10,310 nt of DNA from Eggerthellaceae bacterium UBA5906. GTDB lineage: Bacteria; Actinomycetota; Coriobacteriia; Coriobacteriales; Eggerthellaceae. The notes under the pieces were generated by a model that was not told the DNA's origin, did not search any database, and saw only the letters and a list, made by a program, of their open reading frames with translations. The first letter of the stretch is position 1, and the number at the start of each line of letters is the position of its first letter. The position numbers and the translations under genes were made by a program. Of the stretch, positions 1 through 7,600 are shown piece by piece. The stretch is taken from the NCBI GenBank assembly GCA_002431805.1, contig DJEE01000174.1:285-10594 (forward strand). The letters are read 5' to 3'.

Positions 1-1008
1 CTATTTCGCTTCGGTGGCTTTTTTCGCTTGCGCTTGCACGCAAGTGATGGCGATAACGCCTACGATGTCGTGGGCCACGCAACCGCGCGAAAGGTCGTTC
101 ACGGGTGCGGCGATGCCTTGCGTGACCGGGCCAAACGCCTCGGCGTGCGCCAAGCGCTGCACCAGCTTGTAGCCGATGTTGCCGGCGTCAAGATCGGGGA
201 AGATAAGGCAGTTTGCGTGGCCGGCAACCTTGCTGTCGGGCGCCTTCGATGCACCTACGGACGGCACCATGGCCGCATCTGCCTGCAGCTCGCCGTCAAG
301 CGCCAGCTCGGGGGCAAGCTCGCGAGCAATGCGCGCAGCCTCGGCAACCTTGGCCTGGTCGTCGTTTTTAGCGGAGGCGTACGTGGAGTGGGAAAGCATG
401 GCCACCACAGGCTCGGTGCCGATGAGGTTTTTCCAGGATTTTGCGGAGTTCACGGCAATGTGCGCCAGCTTTTCGGCGTCGGGCTGGATTTCCAGGCCGC
501 AATCGCTGAACAGGAACGTGCCCTGCTCGCCGTACTCGCAGTTCGGCACAACCATGATGAAGAAGCTGCTCACCAGCTTCACGCCGGGGGCGGTTTTCAG
601 GATTTGCAGGCTTGGGCGCAGCACGTCGCCCGTTGCGTGGCACGCGCCGGCAACCATGCCGTCGGCACGGCCGGTTTTCACCATCATCACGCCGAAGTAC
701 AGAACGTCTTTCACCGTTTCGGCGGCTTTTTCAGGCGTCATGCCCTTGTTTTTGCGCAGCTCGTAGAACGTGTCGGCAAATTCGCCTGCAAGCTCAGACG
801 TGTTCGGGTCGATTAGTTCAGCGCCGTCAAGCTTGCGGCCCGACGCTTTGATGTTCTCGACGTTGCCCAGGATGATAAGGTTCGCAACGTCTTGTGCCAA
901 AATGGTTTCGGCCGCCTCAAGCGTGCGGGGGTCGTCGCCTTCTGCCAGCACGATGGTTTGCTTGTCGGCTTTGGCGCGAGCGAGCATGGATTCCAAAAAC
1001 GAGGTCAT
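1..1008 (-). CDS. pta: Phosphate acetyltransferase (short, class I type)
   Basis: This enzyme converts acetyl-CoA and phosphate to acetyl phosphate and CoA in the cytosol. Acetate kinase then yields ATP and acetate. The 335-residue product spans a single PTA/PTB catalytic domain with no N-terminal DRTGG/regulatory extension, which is the usual length of the short class. Residues matching those known in Methanosarcina thermophila Pta are visible at a constant offset of 2: R85 (ELRKNKG), R131 (VLRPSLQ), S307-R308 in NDLSRGC, and D314 (VAHDIV). The start is the ATG at 1006-1008, with an AAGGGAAA-type ribosome binding site at 1014-1021. The TAG stop occupies the first three bases of the window, so the gene is just complete. 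An acetate kinase gene (ackA) often follows pta but would lie outside the window. It is divergent from the glycosyltransferase unit. Identity is very sure. Confidence 0.96.
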   Translation of the reverse strand: MTSFLESMLARAKADKQTIVLAEGDDPRTLEAAETILAQDVANLIILGNVENIKASGRKLDGAELIDPNTSELAGEFADTFYELRKNKGMTPEKAAETVKDVLYFGVMMVKTGRADGMVAGACHATGDVLRPSLQILKTAPGVKLVSSFFIMVVPNCEYGEQGTFLFSDCGLEIQPDAEKLAHIAVNSAKSWKNLIGTEPVVAMLSHSTYASAKNDDQAKVAEAARIARELAPELALDGELQADAAMVPSVGASKAPDSKVAGHANCLIFPDLDAGNIGYKLVQRLAHAEAFGPVTQGIAAPVNDLSRGCVAHDIVGVIAITCVQAQAKKATEAK

Positions 1009-1034
1009 AGACGTTTCCCTTTCTTCGCGAATGC

Positions 1035-1050
1035 GTCAGGTTGCCCTGAC
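1035..1050 (-). promoter_or_regulatory. Leader hairpin of pta with GCAA tetraloop
   Basis: Read on the minus strand, the bases form GTCAGG-GCAA-CCTGAC, a perfect 6-bp stem closed by a GNRA-type tetraloop, about 26 nt before the pta ATG and just upstream of its ribosome binding site. GNRA loops are stable and often structural in RNA, and on the opposite strand the loop would be UUGC, so the pta transcript is the likelier user. Whether it is transcribed depends on an unmapped promoter. No ligand-binding fold is recognised. Confidence 0.4.
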
Positions 1051-1051
1051 A

Positions 1052-1079
1052 AGCCGGGTTGCGCGCATGCGCCCTGGCT
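1052..1079 (-). promoter_or_regulatory. Second inverted repeat in pta leader
   Basis: AGCC at 1052-1055 pairs with GGCT at 1076-1079, and GGG at 1056-1058 pairs with CCC at 1072-1074, with one bulged base at 1075. The loop contains the 10-bp palindrome GCGCATGCGC (1063-1072; its last base overlaps the stem). It sits directly beside the GCAA hairpin, so the pta leader could hold two tandem hairpins or a DNA operator. It is visible in the sequence; the role is unknown. Confidence 0.3.
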
Positions 1080-1252
1080 GTTCACCTGAATTTTATCCAT
1101 AATGTCCGATGATACCGCGCAGCCGCGTAGCTTGGCCGGTAAAATGGCAGGTTGAGCATATAAACGGTTCGCGCATAGCGTTGCCGTTGCCATAGAACCA
1201 TGCAGGCGCCGCGGGCGCTTTGCGTTTTGATGCCGCGTGCAGGCGGCGCTTT

Positions 1253-1260
1253 AGAAAGGG
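1253..1260 (+). promoter_or_regulatory. Ribosome binding site that sets the glycosyltransferase start
   Basis: AGAAAGGG lies 5 nt before the ATG at 1266. The frame stays open upstream to an ATG at 1200, but that codon has no purine-rich sequence before it, and the 22 extra residues do not resemble a glycosyltransferase N-terminus, which normally begins close to the first beta strand (here KTISFAIPCYN). Confidence 0.75.
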
Positions 1261-1265
1261 CGGTT

Positions 1266-2303
1266 ATGAAAACCATTTCGTTCGCTATTCCGTGCTATAA
1301 CTCGGCGGAGTATATGGATAAGTGCATCGAATCCATTCTGGCGTGCGGCGGCGCGGCGGGCACCGACGATATCGAGATCATCATCGTTGACGACGGTTCG
1401 CAGAAAGATAACACGCCCGAGAAGGCCGACCAGTGGCAGGAGCGTTACCCCGGCGTCGTCAAGGCGGTGCACCAGGAAAACGGCGGGCATGGCCAGGCCG
1501 TGAACACGGGGCTGGCAAACGCAACGGGCCTGTACTTCAAGGTTGTCGATTCCGACGACTGGCTTGACCGTCGCGCCATGGAAGACGTGATGGCTTACGT
1601 GCGCAGCCAGGTGGGGCGGCAGGCACCTACTGATTTGGTCATTGCCAACTATGTATACGAGAAGGTGCACGAGAACACGCGCACCGTTATGCATTACCGC
1701 AACGTGTTTCCTGAAGGTCGTGAGTTTGGTTGGGCCGACGTGGGGCATTTCAACCCTAGCCAGTACCTGCTCATGCACTCGGTCATCTATCGCACTGAGC
1801 TTTTGCGCGGCATGGGCTTGCAGCTGCCTCGTCACACGTTCTACGTCGACAACATTTTCGTGTACGTGCCGCTACCGCATGTGAAAACCATCTACTACCT
1901 TGATGTTGACATGTACCGCTACTTCATCGGGCGCGAAGACCAAAGCGTGAACGAGTCGGTTATGATGAGCCGTATCGACCAGCAGCTGCGCGTTACCCGC
2001 ATCATGATTGACGCGGTTCAGCTGCCTTCGGGCGTGGCGGAAAAACGCTTGGAGCGCTACATGGAAAACTACCTTTCCATGATGATGTGCATCTGCAGCA
2101 TTTTCCTACGAATGATTAACACCGACGAATCCGAGGACGAGCGCGAGGCAATTTGGGCATACTTAAAGCAGCATAACCCCGACGTGTACCGTCACGTGCG
2201 CCGCAGCGTGCTGAACATGGGGACGAACATCCCCACGAAGGCCGGCCGCGCCATCGGCATCACCGGCTATCACGTGGCGCAGAAGATATTTAAGTTCAAC
2301 TAG
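1266..2303 (+). CDS. Family 2 (GT-A fold) glycosyltransferase
   Basis: This is a cytosolic enzyme that probably moves a sugar from a nucleotide-sugar donor to an unknown acceptor such as a cell-surface glycan. The 345-residue product opens with the GT2 nucleotide-binding strand (ISFAIPCYN, residues 4-12). It continues with VDDGSQ (41-46), the ENGGHGQAVNTG segment (71-82) and the metal-binding DxD motif as DSDDW (95-99). The C-terminal 200 residues (including a YVPLPH...YRYFIGREDQSVNE stretch) have no obvious membrane span, so this is a soluble enzyme and not a processive synthase such as a cellulose or hyaluronan synthase. It is the first gene of a tight unit: brnQ begins 8 nt after its TAG stop. 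Family membership is clear, but donor, acceptor and linkage cannot be read from the sequence. A nearby role in wall or capsule synthesis is not supported by neighbours. Confidence 0.9.
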   Translation: MKTISFAIPCYNSAEYMDKCIESILACGGAAGTDDIEIIIVDDGSQKDNTPEKADQWQERYPGVVKAVHQENGGHGQAVNTGLANATGLYFKVVDSDDWLDRRAMEDVMAYVRSQVGRQAPTDLVIANYVYEKVHENTRTVMHYRNVFPEGREFGWADVGHFNPSQYLLMHSVIYRTELLRGMGLQLPRHTFYVDNIFVYVPLPHVKTIYYLDVDMYRYFIGREDQSVNESVMMSRIDQQLRVTRIMIDAVQLPSGVAEKRLERYMENYLSMMMCICSIFLRMINTDESEDEREAIWAYLKQHNPDVYRHVRRSVLNMGTNIPTKAGRAIGITGYHVAQKIFKFN

Positions 2304-2311
2304 GAGCATTC

Positions 2312-3598
2312 GTGAATAAGAACATCTTGGTTACCGGCTTGGCGCTGTTCGCCATGTTTTTCGGTGCCGGTAATTTGATTTTCCCGCCGTATTTGGGCAT
2401 GGAAAGCGGCACGGACTGGCTTATTGGCTTTGGGTGCTTCATCTTAGTTGACGTGGCGCTTTCGTGTTTGGGCATTTTTGCGCTGAACGCTGCGGGCGGC
2501 GCGAACGCTGCGGTTGAAGGCTGCATCGGGCATGTTCCCGGTCTTGTCCTGAACACCGCGGTTATTTTATGCATCGGCATGGTTATTGCCGAGCCGCGCA
2601 CCGCGGCAACTACTTACGAGATGTCCATCGTTCCGTTGTTCGGCGACGGCGTGAACATGTTGGCGTTTTCGGTGGTGTTCTTTGCCATTGTTTTGGCGCT
2701 TTCCATCCGCCAAACGCATGTTGTGGGCATCATCGGCAAAGTCCTCACGCCGCTTTTGGTGGTGTGCGTGGCGGTGCTCATTATTGCCGGGTTTGTGCAT
2801 CCGCTTGGGGAAATTGGCGCTCCGCTTACCAATACCGCAGCTCAAGATGGCATTTTGGCCGGGTATCAGGCCATGGACGTGCTTGCCTGCGTGGGCTTTG
2901 CCATTGTTATGGAAAACGCTGCGCGCACCGCTGGCTATACGCGCCGTGAAGACCAGCTGAAGATGATTGCCGGCGCAAGCGTGGTGGCCGGTGTGCTGTT
3001 GACCGTTATTTACGGCGGTCTTACGTACCTGGGCGCATCGAGCGCAACTTCGTTTGGGGCGGGGCTTGACCGCTCCACGCTTATCGTCGAGATTACCAAG
3101 CACCTGCTGGGCGATACGGGCATGGCCATCCTGGGCGTTATCGTGGGCCTGGCGTGCCTTACCACGGCAATCGGGCTTACCGGGTCTACCGCTTCGTATT
3201 TCGAGCGCACCACGCACGGCAAGGTTCCGTATCACGTGGGCGTTGTTGTCACCGTGGTGGTGTCGCTGGCCATTTGCAACTTAGGACTCAACACCATTAT
3301 CTCGTTTGCGGCTCCTATTTTGTCGGTGGTGTGCCCGCCGTTTATGGTGTGCGTGGTGATGGTGCTGTTCAAGCGGCGCATGGGCACGGCTATGCCCATC
3401 AAGGGCGCAGCGGTAGGCGCGTTTGTAATCAGCCTGCTTGCAACCCTTGATGATTCGTTTGGCTGCTTGCCTGCCATTAAAGCGTTGCCTCTTACTGATT
3501 TTGGGTTCAACTGGCTTCCGTTTGCAGTGCTCGGCGGCATCATCGGGGCCATTGTATACAAGGTGAAAAAACCCGATGCACAGGCGGTGGCGAAATGA
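2312..3598 (+). CDS. brnQ: Branched-chain amino acid transporter, LIVCS family (BrnQ)
   Basis: This is a cytoplasmic-membrane secondary transporter that imports leucine, isoleucine and valine with a cation (Na+ or H+ in characterised members). The 428-residue product is almost entirely hydrophobic, consistent with the roughly 12 helices of the family, and begins with the hallmark FFGAGNLIFPP (residues 16-26). The start is GTG at 2312, with an AGGAG ribosome binding site at 2302-2306 that overlaps the stop codon of the glycosyltransferase, so translation is probably coupled. Its TGA stop overlaps the coaX ATG (ATGA, 3595-3598), again suggesting coupling. The C-terminus ends in a short basic tail (VKKPDAQAVAK). 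It is a normal full-length member. The exact substrate order and coupling ion are unknown. Confidence 0.93.
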   Translation: MNKNILVTGLALFAMFFGAGNLIFPPYLGMESGTDWLIGFGCFILVDVALSCLGIFALNAAGGANAAVEGCIGHVPGLVLNTAVILCIGMVIAEPRTAATTYEMSIVPLFGDGVNMLAFSVVFFAIVLALSIRQTHVVGIIGKVLTPLLVVCVAVLIIAGFVHPLGEIGAPLTNTAAQDGILAGYQAMDVLACVGFAIVMENAARTAGYTRREDQLKMIAGASVVAGVLLTVIYGGLTYLGASSATSFGAGLDRSTLIVEITKHLLGDTGMAILGVIVGLACLTTAIGLTGSTASYFERTTHGKVPYHVGVVVTVVVSLAICNLGLNTIISFAAPILSVVCPPFMVCVVMVLFKRRMGTAMPIKGAAVGAFVISLLATLDDSFGCLPAIKALPLTDFGFNWLPFAVLGGIIGAIVYKVKKPDAQAVAK

Positions 3599-4398
3599 CG
3601 CAGGCGCAGGCGGCGCGCGGCGCCGAGCACGTGCTGGTGCTTGACGTGGGCAATTCGGTTACCAATATGGGCATTGCGCTGGGCGAGGAGCTGGTGTGCT
3701 CGTGGCAGGCAACAACCCCGGAGCGCTTAACGCCCGACGAAGCGCTCATGTGCATCGAGTCGTACTTGCGGGTGCGCGCAGGTAACGTGACGGTGCGCGA
3801 CGCTATCATCGCGTCGGTGGTGCCAAGCTTAACCGATGCATGGGTTGACGCGCTTCGCACGCTGTGCGGGCAGCGTCCCCTGGTGGTGGGGCCGGGCTTG
3901 AAATCGGGGCTTAAGCTGCATTTGCAAAACCCTGCCGACCTTGGTGCCGACCGCGTGGCCGATTGCGTAGCGGCAAAACAGCTGTACGGGTATCCGCTTA
4001 TCGTGGTGGATTTCGGCACCGCTACCACGCTTGAGGTAATCGACGAGGCCGGAGTGGTGCAGGGCGGCGTGATTTTGCCCGGTTTGCGCCTTGCCGTGCG
4101 CGCGCTTGCCGATGCGGCGGCGCAGCTTCCCGCTATCGATTTGCGCGCTCCGAAAAACGTTATCGGTAAAACCACGCGCGATGCTATGCAGTCGGGCATT
4201 GTGATTGGCGAGATGAAGCGCATCGACGGGTTGGTGGATGCCGTGTGGGAAGAGCTTGGTTACAAGACGCGCGTTGTTGCCACAGGCGACGATGCGCATG
4301 CCATGGCTGCGCTTTCAAAGCGCATCGATGCGGCCGACGAGCGGCTTACGCTAAAGGGGCTTGCAATGCTGCGAAAGAAAAACCGAAAAGGAAAATAG
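3595..4398 (+). CDS. coaX: Type III pantothenate kinase
   Basis: It phosphorylates pantothenate with ATP, the first and committing step of CoA synthesis. Type III enzymes belong to the ASKHA fold, are not inhibited by CoA and need a monovalent cation. In the 267-residue product the phosphate motif is DVGNSVTNMG (17-26), the pantothenate-site motif is GADR (117-120, with D119 as the expected catalytic base), and the adenosine motif is DFGTATT (139-145). GGVILPGLRLA (157-167) is also typical. The ATG start overlaps the brnQ stop by 4 nt and has only a weak GGCGG/GGTGG stretch before it, as expected for translational coupling. The first 12 residues precede the point where many homologues start (HVLVLDVGN); a GTG at 3631 is an alternative start with no better ribosome binding site. 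The late ATGG-type motif reads ATGDDA (229-234), a small departure from the common TGG. Confidence 0.95.
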   Translation: MTQAQAARGAEHVLVLDVGNSVTNMGIALGEELVCSWQATTPERLTPDEALMCIESYLRVRAGNVTVRDAIIASVVPSLTDAWVDALRTLCGQRPLVVGPGLKSGLKLHLQNPADLGADRVADCVAAKQLYGYPLIVVDFGTATTLEVIDEAGVVQGGVILPGLRLAVRALADAAAQLPAIDLRAPKNVIGKTTRDAMQSGIVIGEMKRIDGLVDAVWEELGYKTRVVATGDDAHAMAALSKRIDAADERLTLKGLAMLRKKNRKGK

Positions 4399-4437
4399 CC
4401 CTTCACCAGCAGTTTATTGCTTCAGGCGGGTGCGATG

Positions 4438-4454
4438 TTTCGTGGTAGGCGAAA
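4438..4454 (+). other. Weak inverted repeat after coaX
   Basis: TTTCG at 4438-4442 pairs with CGAAA at 4450-4454 across a 7-nt loop, 39 nt after the coaX stop. There is no T run after it, so alone it is a poor terminator. It may help to stabilise the mRNA end, or mean nothing. Confidence 0.15.
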
Positions 4455-4519
4455 TGTTGCCCCGCTTTCCTTTTGCCTTGTTCCATAAGAGCGCGTCTCT
4501 TTCGCTATTCGGATAAGTC

Positions 4520-4540
4520 ACACTTAACAAAGTGTTTTTT
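4520..4540 (+). terminator. AT-rich palindrome followed by T6: terminator of the coaX unit, or an operator for cydDC
   Basis: ACACTT at 4520-4525 is the exact complement of AAGTGT at 4530-4535 around a 4-nt centre (AACA). The T run at 4535-4540 gives the layout of an intrinsic terminator. The stem is only 6 bp with two G-C pairs, which is weak. It lies 121 nt after coaX and 116 nt before the cydDC start, so the same 16-bp palindrome could instead bind a repressor. It does not match the actinobacterial Rex consensus (TGTGA-N6-TCACA) well. Both readings stay open. Confidence 0.4.
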
Positions 4541-4607
4541 CTCATGGTTTCCTGTGGCTACCAATGTTTGCGCATGGTACCATTTGCTCGAAAGTACGAC
4601 TTGGGTT

Positions 4608-4626
4608 ACGCGCCGATGTGGCGCGT
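4608..4626 (+). promoter_or_regulatory. GC-rich hairpin in the cydDC leader
   Basis: ACGCGCC at 4608-4614 pairs perfectly with GGCGCGT at 4620-4626 around a 5-nt loop (GATGT), with three more T following. It ends 16 nt before the AAAGGA ribosome binding site of cydDC. The stem is strong enough to form in RNA. It could act as an attenuator or slow ribosome entry, or be a chance feature of GC-rich DNA. A 10-bp palindrome ATGGTACCAT lies further up at 4574-4583. Confidence 0.35.
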
Positions 4627-4642
4627 TTTGCTGCTTTGGGCG

Positions 4643-4648
4643 AAAGGA
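4643..4648 (+). promoter_or_regulatory. Ribosome binding site that sets the cydDC start
   Basis: AAAGGA is followed 8 nt later by GTG at 4657, a normal spacing. The GTG at 4651 is in frame but only 2 nt away, which is too close. The frame is also open back to an ATG at 4564, but that start has no ribosome binding site and its 31 extra residues overlap the leader hairpin and do not look like a membrane protein N-terminus. Confidence 0.65.
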
Positions 4649-4656
4649 ACGTGCGG

Positions 4657-7600
4657 GTGTTCAGCAAACGGTTAACGGCTATGGTGCCGCAAGCTATGAA
4701 GTACATTGCAGGGAACGTGCTTGCGCAATGGGTTGCGCTTGTGGCAAATATCGCGTTGATGATTACCGTTGGCCTGTTCATTGGGCACCTGATTGAGGGC
4801 AACGTGGCCGCAGGCGAGCTTTTCACGCTTGCCTGTGTAGGCGCAGCTGCCATTGTTGTGCGCGTGGTGTGCTTGACGGTGGCGCAGCGCATGGGCCTTG
4901 CGGCGTCTATGGCTGCGAAGCGCACGGTGCGCCGTCAGGTGTACGATAAGCTTGTGCGTATGGGGCCTTCGTATTCCGAGCATATTGCCACAAGCGAAGC
5001 GGTGCAGGTGAGCGTGGAGGGGTGCGAACAGCTGGAAAGCTATTTCGGCCAGTATCTCCCGCAGCTGTTTTACGCGTTGCTTGCCCCGCTTACGCTGTTT
5101 GCGTGCTTGGCGCCGTTGTGCTTGCCCGCGGCCGTTGCGCTTTTGGTGTGCGTGCCGCTTATCCCTATTTCCATTGTTGCGGTGCAAAAGATCGCAAAGC
5201 GCGTGATGGGCACGTATTGGGGCGCGTACACCGATTTAGGCGGCGCGTTTCTGGAGAACCTGCAGGGGCTTACCACGTTGAAAATCTACAAGGCAGATGC
5301 GCAGCGTCATAAGCAGATGAAAGACGAGGCGGAGCGGTTCCGCCGTGCCACGATGCGCTTGCTTACCATGCAGCTTAATTCTGTTACCGTGATGGATGTG
5401 TTCGCCTACGGCGGCGCGGCGGTGGGCATCATAGCTGCCTTGCTGCAGTTCGCAGGCGGGCAGGTGCCGTTTTTCGCGGCGTTTGCCGTGGTGTTTTTGT
5501 CGGCGGAGTTTTTTATTCCCATGCGCACGCTGGGCTCGTTTTTCCATACGGCCATGAACGGCATGGCCGCAGCGGAAAAGATGTTCGCCATCCTTGACGC
5601 ACCCGAGCCTGCGCAAGGCACGCGCGCGATCGACCCGGCGCGCGCCGACGTGAAAGTGCGCGGCGTGTCGTATTCCTACGACGGAGTGCGAACGGTGCTG
5701 CGTGATGTTGATTTCGATGCGCCGGCTGGCAGCTTCACGGGCATTGTGGGTGAAAGCGGGTCGGGAAAATCTACGCTTGCCGGCGTTTTATGCGGTCGCA
5801 ATGCCGGCTTCAGTGGATCGGTCGAGCTGGGCGGCGTGCCGCTTGCCGAGGTTTCGCGCGCGAGCATAGCGCAAGCGGTCACGGTGGTGCCGTTTGCAAG
5901 CTACCTGTTCAGCGGCACAGTTCGCTCTAACTTGCTTATGGCCGACCCCGCGGCAACGGACGATCGGCTCTGGGAGGTGCTGCAGCGCTGCCGCATCGAC
6001 GGGTTCGTGCGCGCCTCTGGCGGGCTCGATGCGCCGGTGGCCGAGCAAGGCGGCAACTTGTCGGGCGGGCAGCGGCAGCGCTTGGCGCTTGCGCGAGCGC
6101 TTTTGCACGACACCCCTATCTACATTTTCGACGAGGCAACGTCGAACGTGGATGCGGAAAGCGAGCAGGCCATCATCGGCGTCATCCATGAGCTGGCGCG
6201 CACGCGCACCGTCATCATGATTTCGCATCGCTTGGCGGCGGTTGCGCAAGCTGACTGCATCTATGTTTTGGCCGACGGCCGCGTTGCGGAAAGCGGCGCG
6301 CACGATGAGCTGCTGCATCGCGGCGGCGCGTATGCGCGCCTGTGGGATCAGCAGGCCAAGCTAGAGCGTTTCGCCGCGCAAGCCGAGCAAAAGGTTGCGA
6401 AGGTTGCCGACGCGCAGCAGGCCTATCGTGCGCCGTCGAACGACGAGCCGGTTGCGCCCGCTGCTGCGCGCAAGCAAACGCAAACCCGCTCGAATCTGTC
6501 GGTGATGCTGCGTCTGGTAAAACTTGTGGGGCCTTTGGTGCCGGTGATGGTTGCGGCCGTTGTGTTGGGCGTTGCAGGATTTTTGGCGGCAATCTTCCTT
6601 ACGGTGGTGGGCGCGCTTGCCATGGTTGGCATTGCGGGCTTTCCGCATGGGCTTGCCGTGGGCGTGGCTATCGCGCTGGTGGCGGTGTGCGGTCTGGTTC
6701 GCGGGCCGTTGCACTACGGCGAGCAGATGTGCAACCATTACCTGGCGTTTAAGATTCTGGCCCTGGTGCGCGACCGCGTGTTCGGCAAGCTGCGCACGTT
6801 GGCGCCGGCAAAGCTGGAAGGCCGCAGCAAGGGCGATTTGGTGTCGCTGGTAACCTCTGACGTTGAACTGCTTGAGGTGTTCTACGCGCACACGCTTTCG
6901 CCGGTGCTCATTGCAACGGCGGTATGCGCGGTAATGATTGCGTTTATCAGCTCCGTTGCCTGGCAGCTGGGTTTGGCGGCGCTTGTGGCCTATGTGCTTG
7001 TGGGCGTTGTTACGCCCTGGATAGCCTCGAAGGTTGCCGGGCGCGATGGACGCGCCTTGCGCGATGCGCTTGGTGCCATGAACGCGTTTGTGCTTGATAG
7101 CCTGCGCGGCTTGCGCGAGACGCTGCAGTTCGGGCGTGCCGCCGAGCGTTCGGCTGAGCTTGATGAGCGTATGAATGCGTTCGCTTGCGTGGAACGGCGG
7201 CTGAAAAGTCGCGGTGCAACGTCTATGGCGTTCACGAACGGACTTGTGCTGGCGCTTGACGTGGCCATGGTGGCACTTGCGGGCGGTTTGTGCCTTGCGA
7301 ACGTGATTGATGCGGGGCAGGCTTTCGTTGCCGTGGCGGCGCTGATGTCGTCGTTCGGCCCGGTTATTGCCGTTGCGAACTTGGGCACCACGCTGCAGCA
7401 AACGCTTGCCAGCGGTGCGCGCGTGCTTGACCTGCTTGACGAGCAGCCGCAAACGGAAGAGATTTCCGGCGGGAAAGACCTTGCCGCGTTCACGGGCGCA
7501 TCGGCTAAGCGCGTGGACTTCTCGTATGGGGCCACACCCGTGCTAAAAGATGTGAACCTTGACATCGCCCCCGGTCAGATTGTGCACCTTGCGGGCGAAA

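Noticed and set aside
28..816. A 262-codon open frame antisense to pta
   Set aside because: It has low-complexity His/Val/Gly-rich composition, no ribosome binding site and no recognisable motif, while pta on the other strand has all catalytic residues.
1132..1164. A plus-strand promoter for the glycosyltransferase unit (TTGGCC ... TATAAA)
   Set aside because: The spacing of 21 bp is too long and no alternative hexamer pair fits; TTGAGC (1152-1157) with TAGCGT (1176-1181) is also weak, so I list no promoter here.
1251..1835. A 194-codon open frame antisense to the glycosyltransferase
   Set aside because: It has no motif and no ribosome binding site, and it mirrors the conserved glycosyltransferase coding region.
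4564..4656. Upstream extension of cydDC from ATG 4564
   Set aside because: There is no ribosome binding site, the extension runs through a stable hairpin, and the residues do not resemble a transporter N-terminus; GTG 4657 has good spacing from AAAGGA.
6361..7452. A 363-codon open frame antisense to the CydC half of cydDC
   Set aside because: Its translation is rich in Arg, His and Gln without any domain, as expected when the opposite strand of a GC-rich gene is read; the sense frame is a complete ABC exporter.
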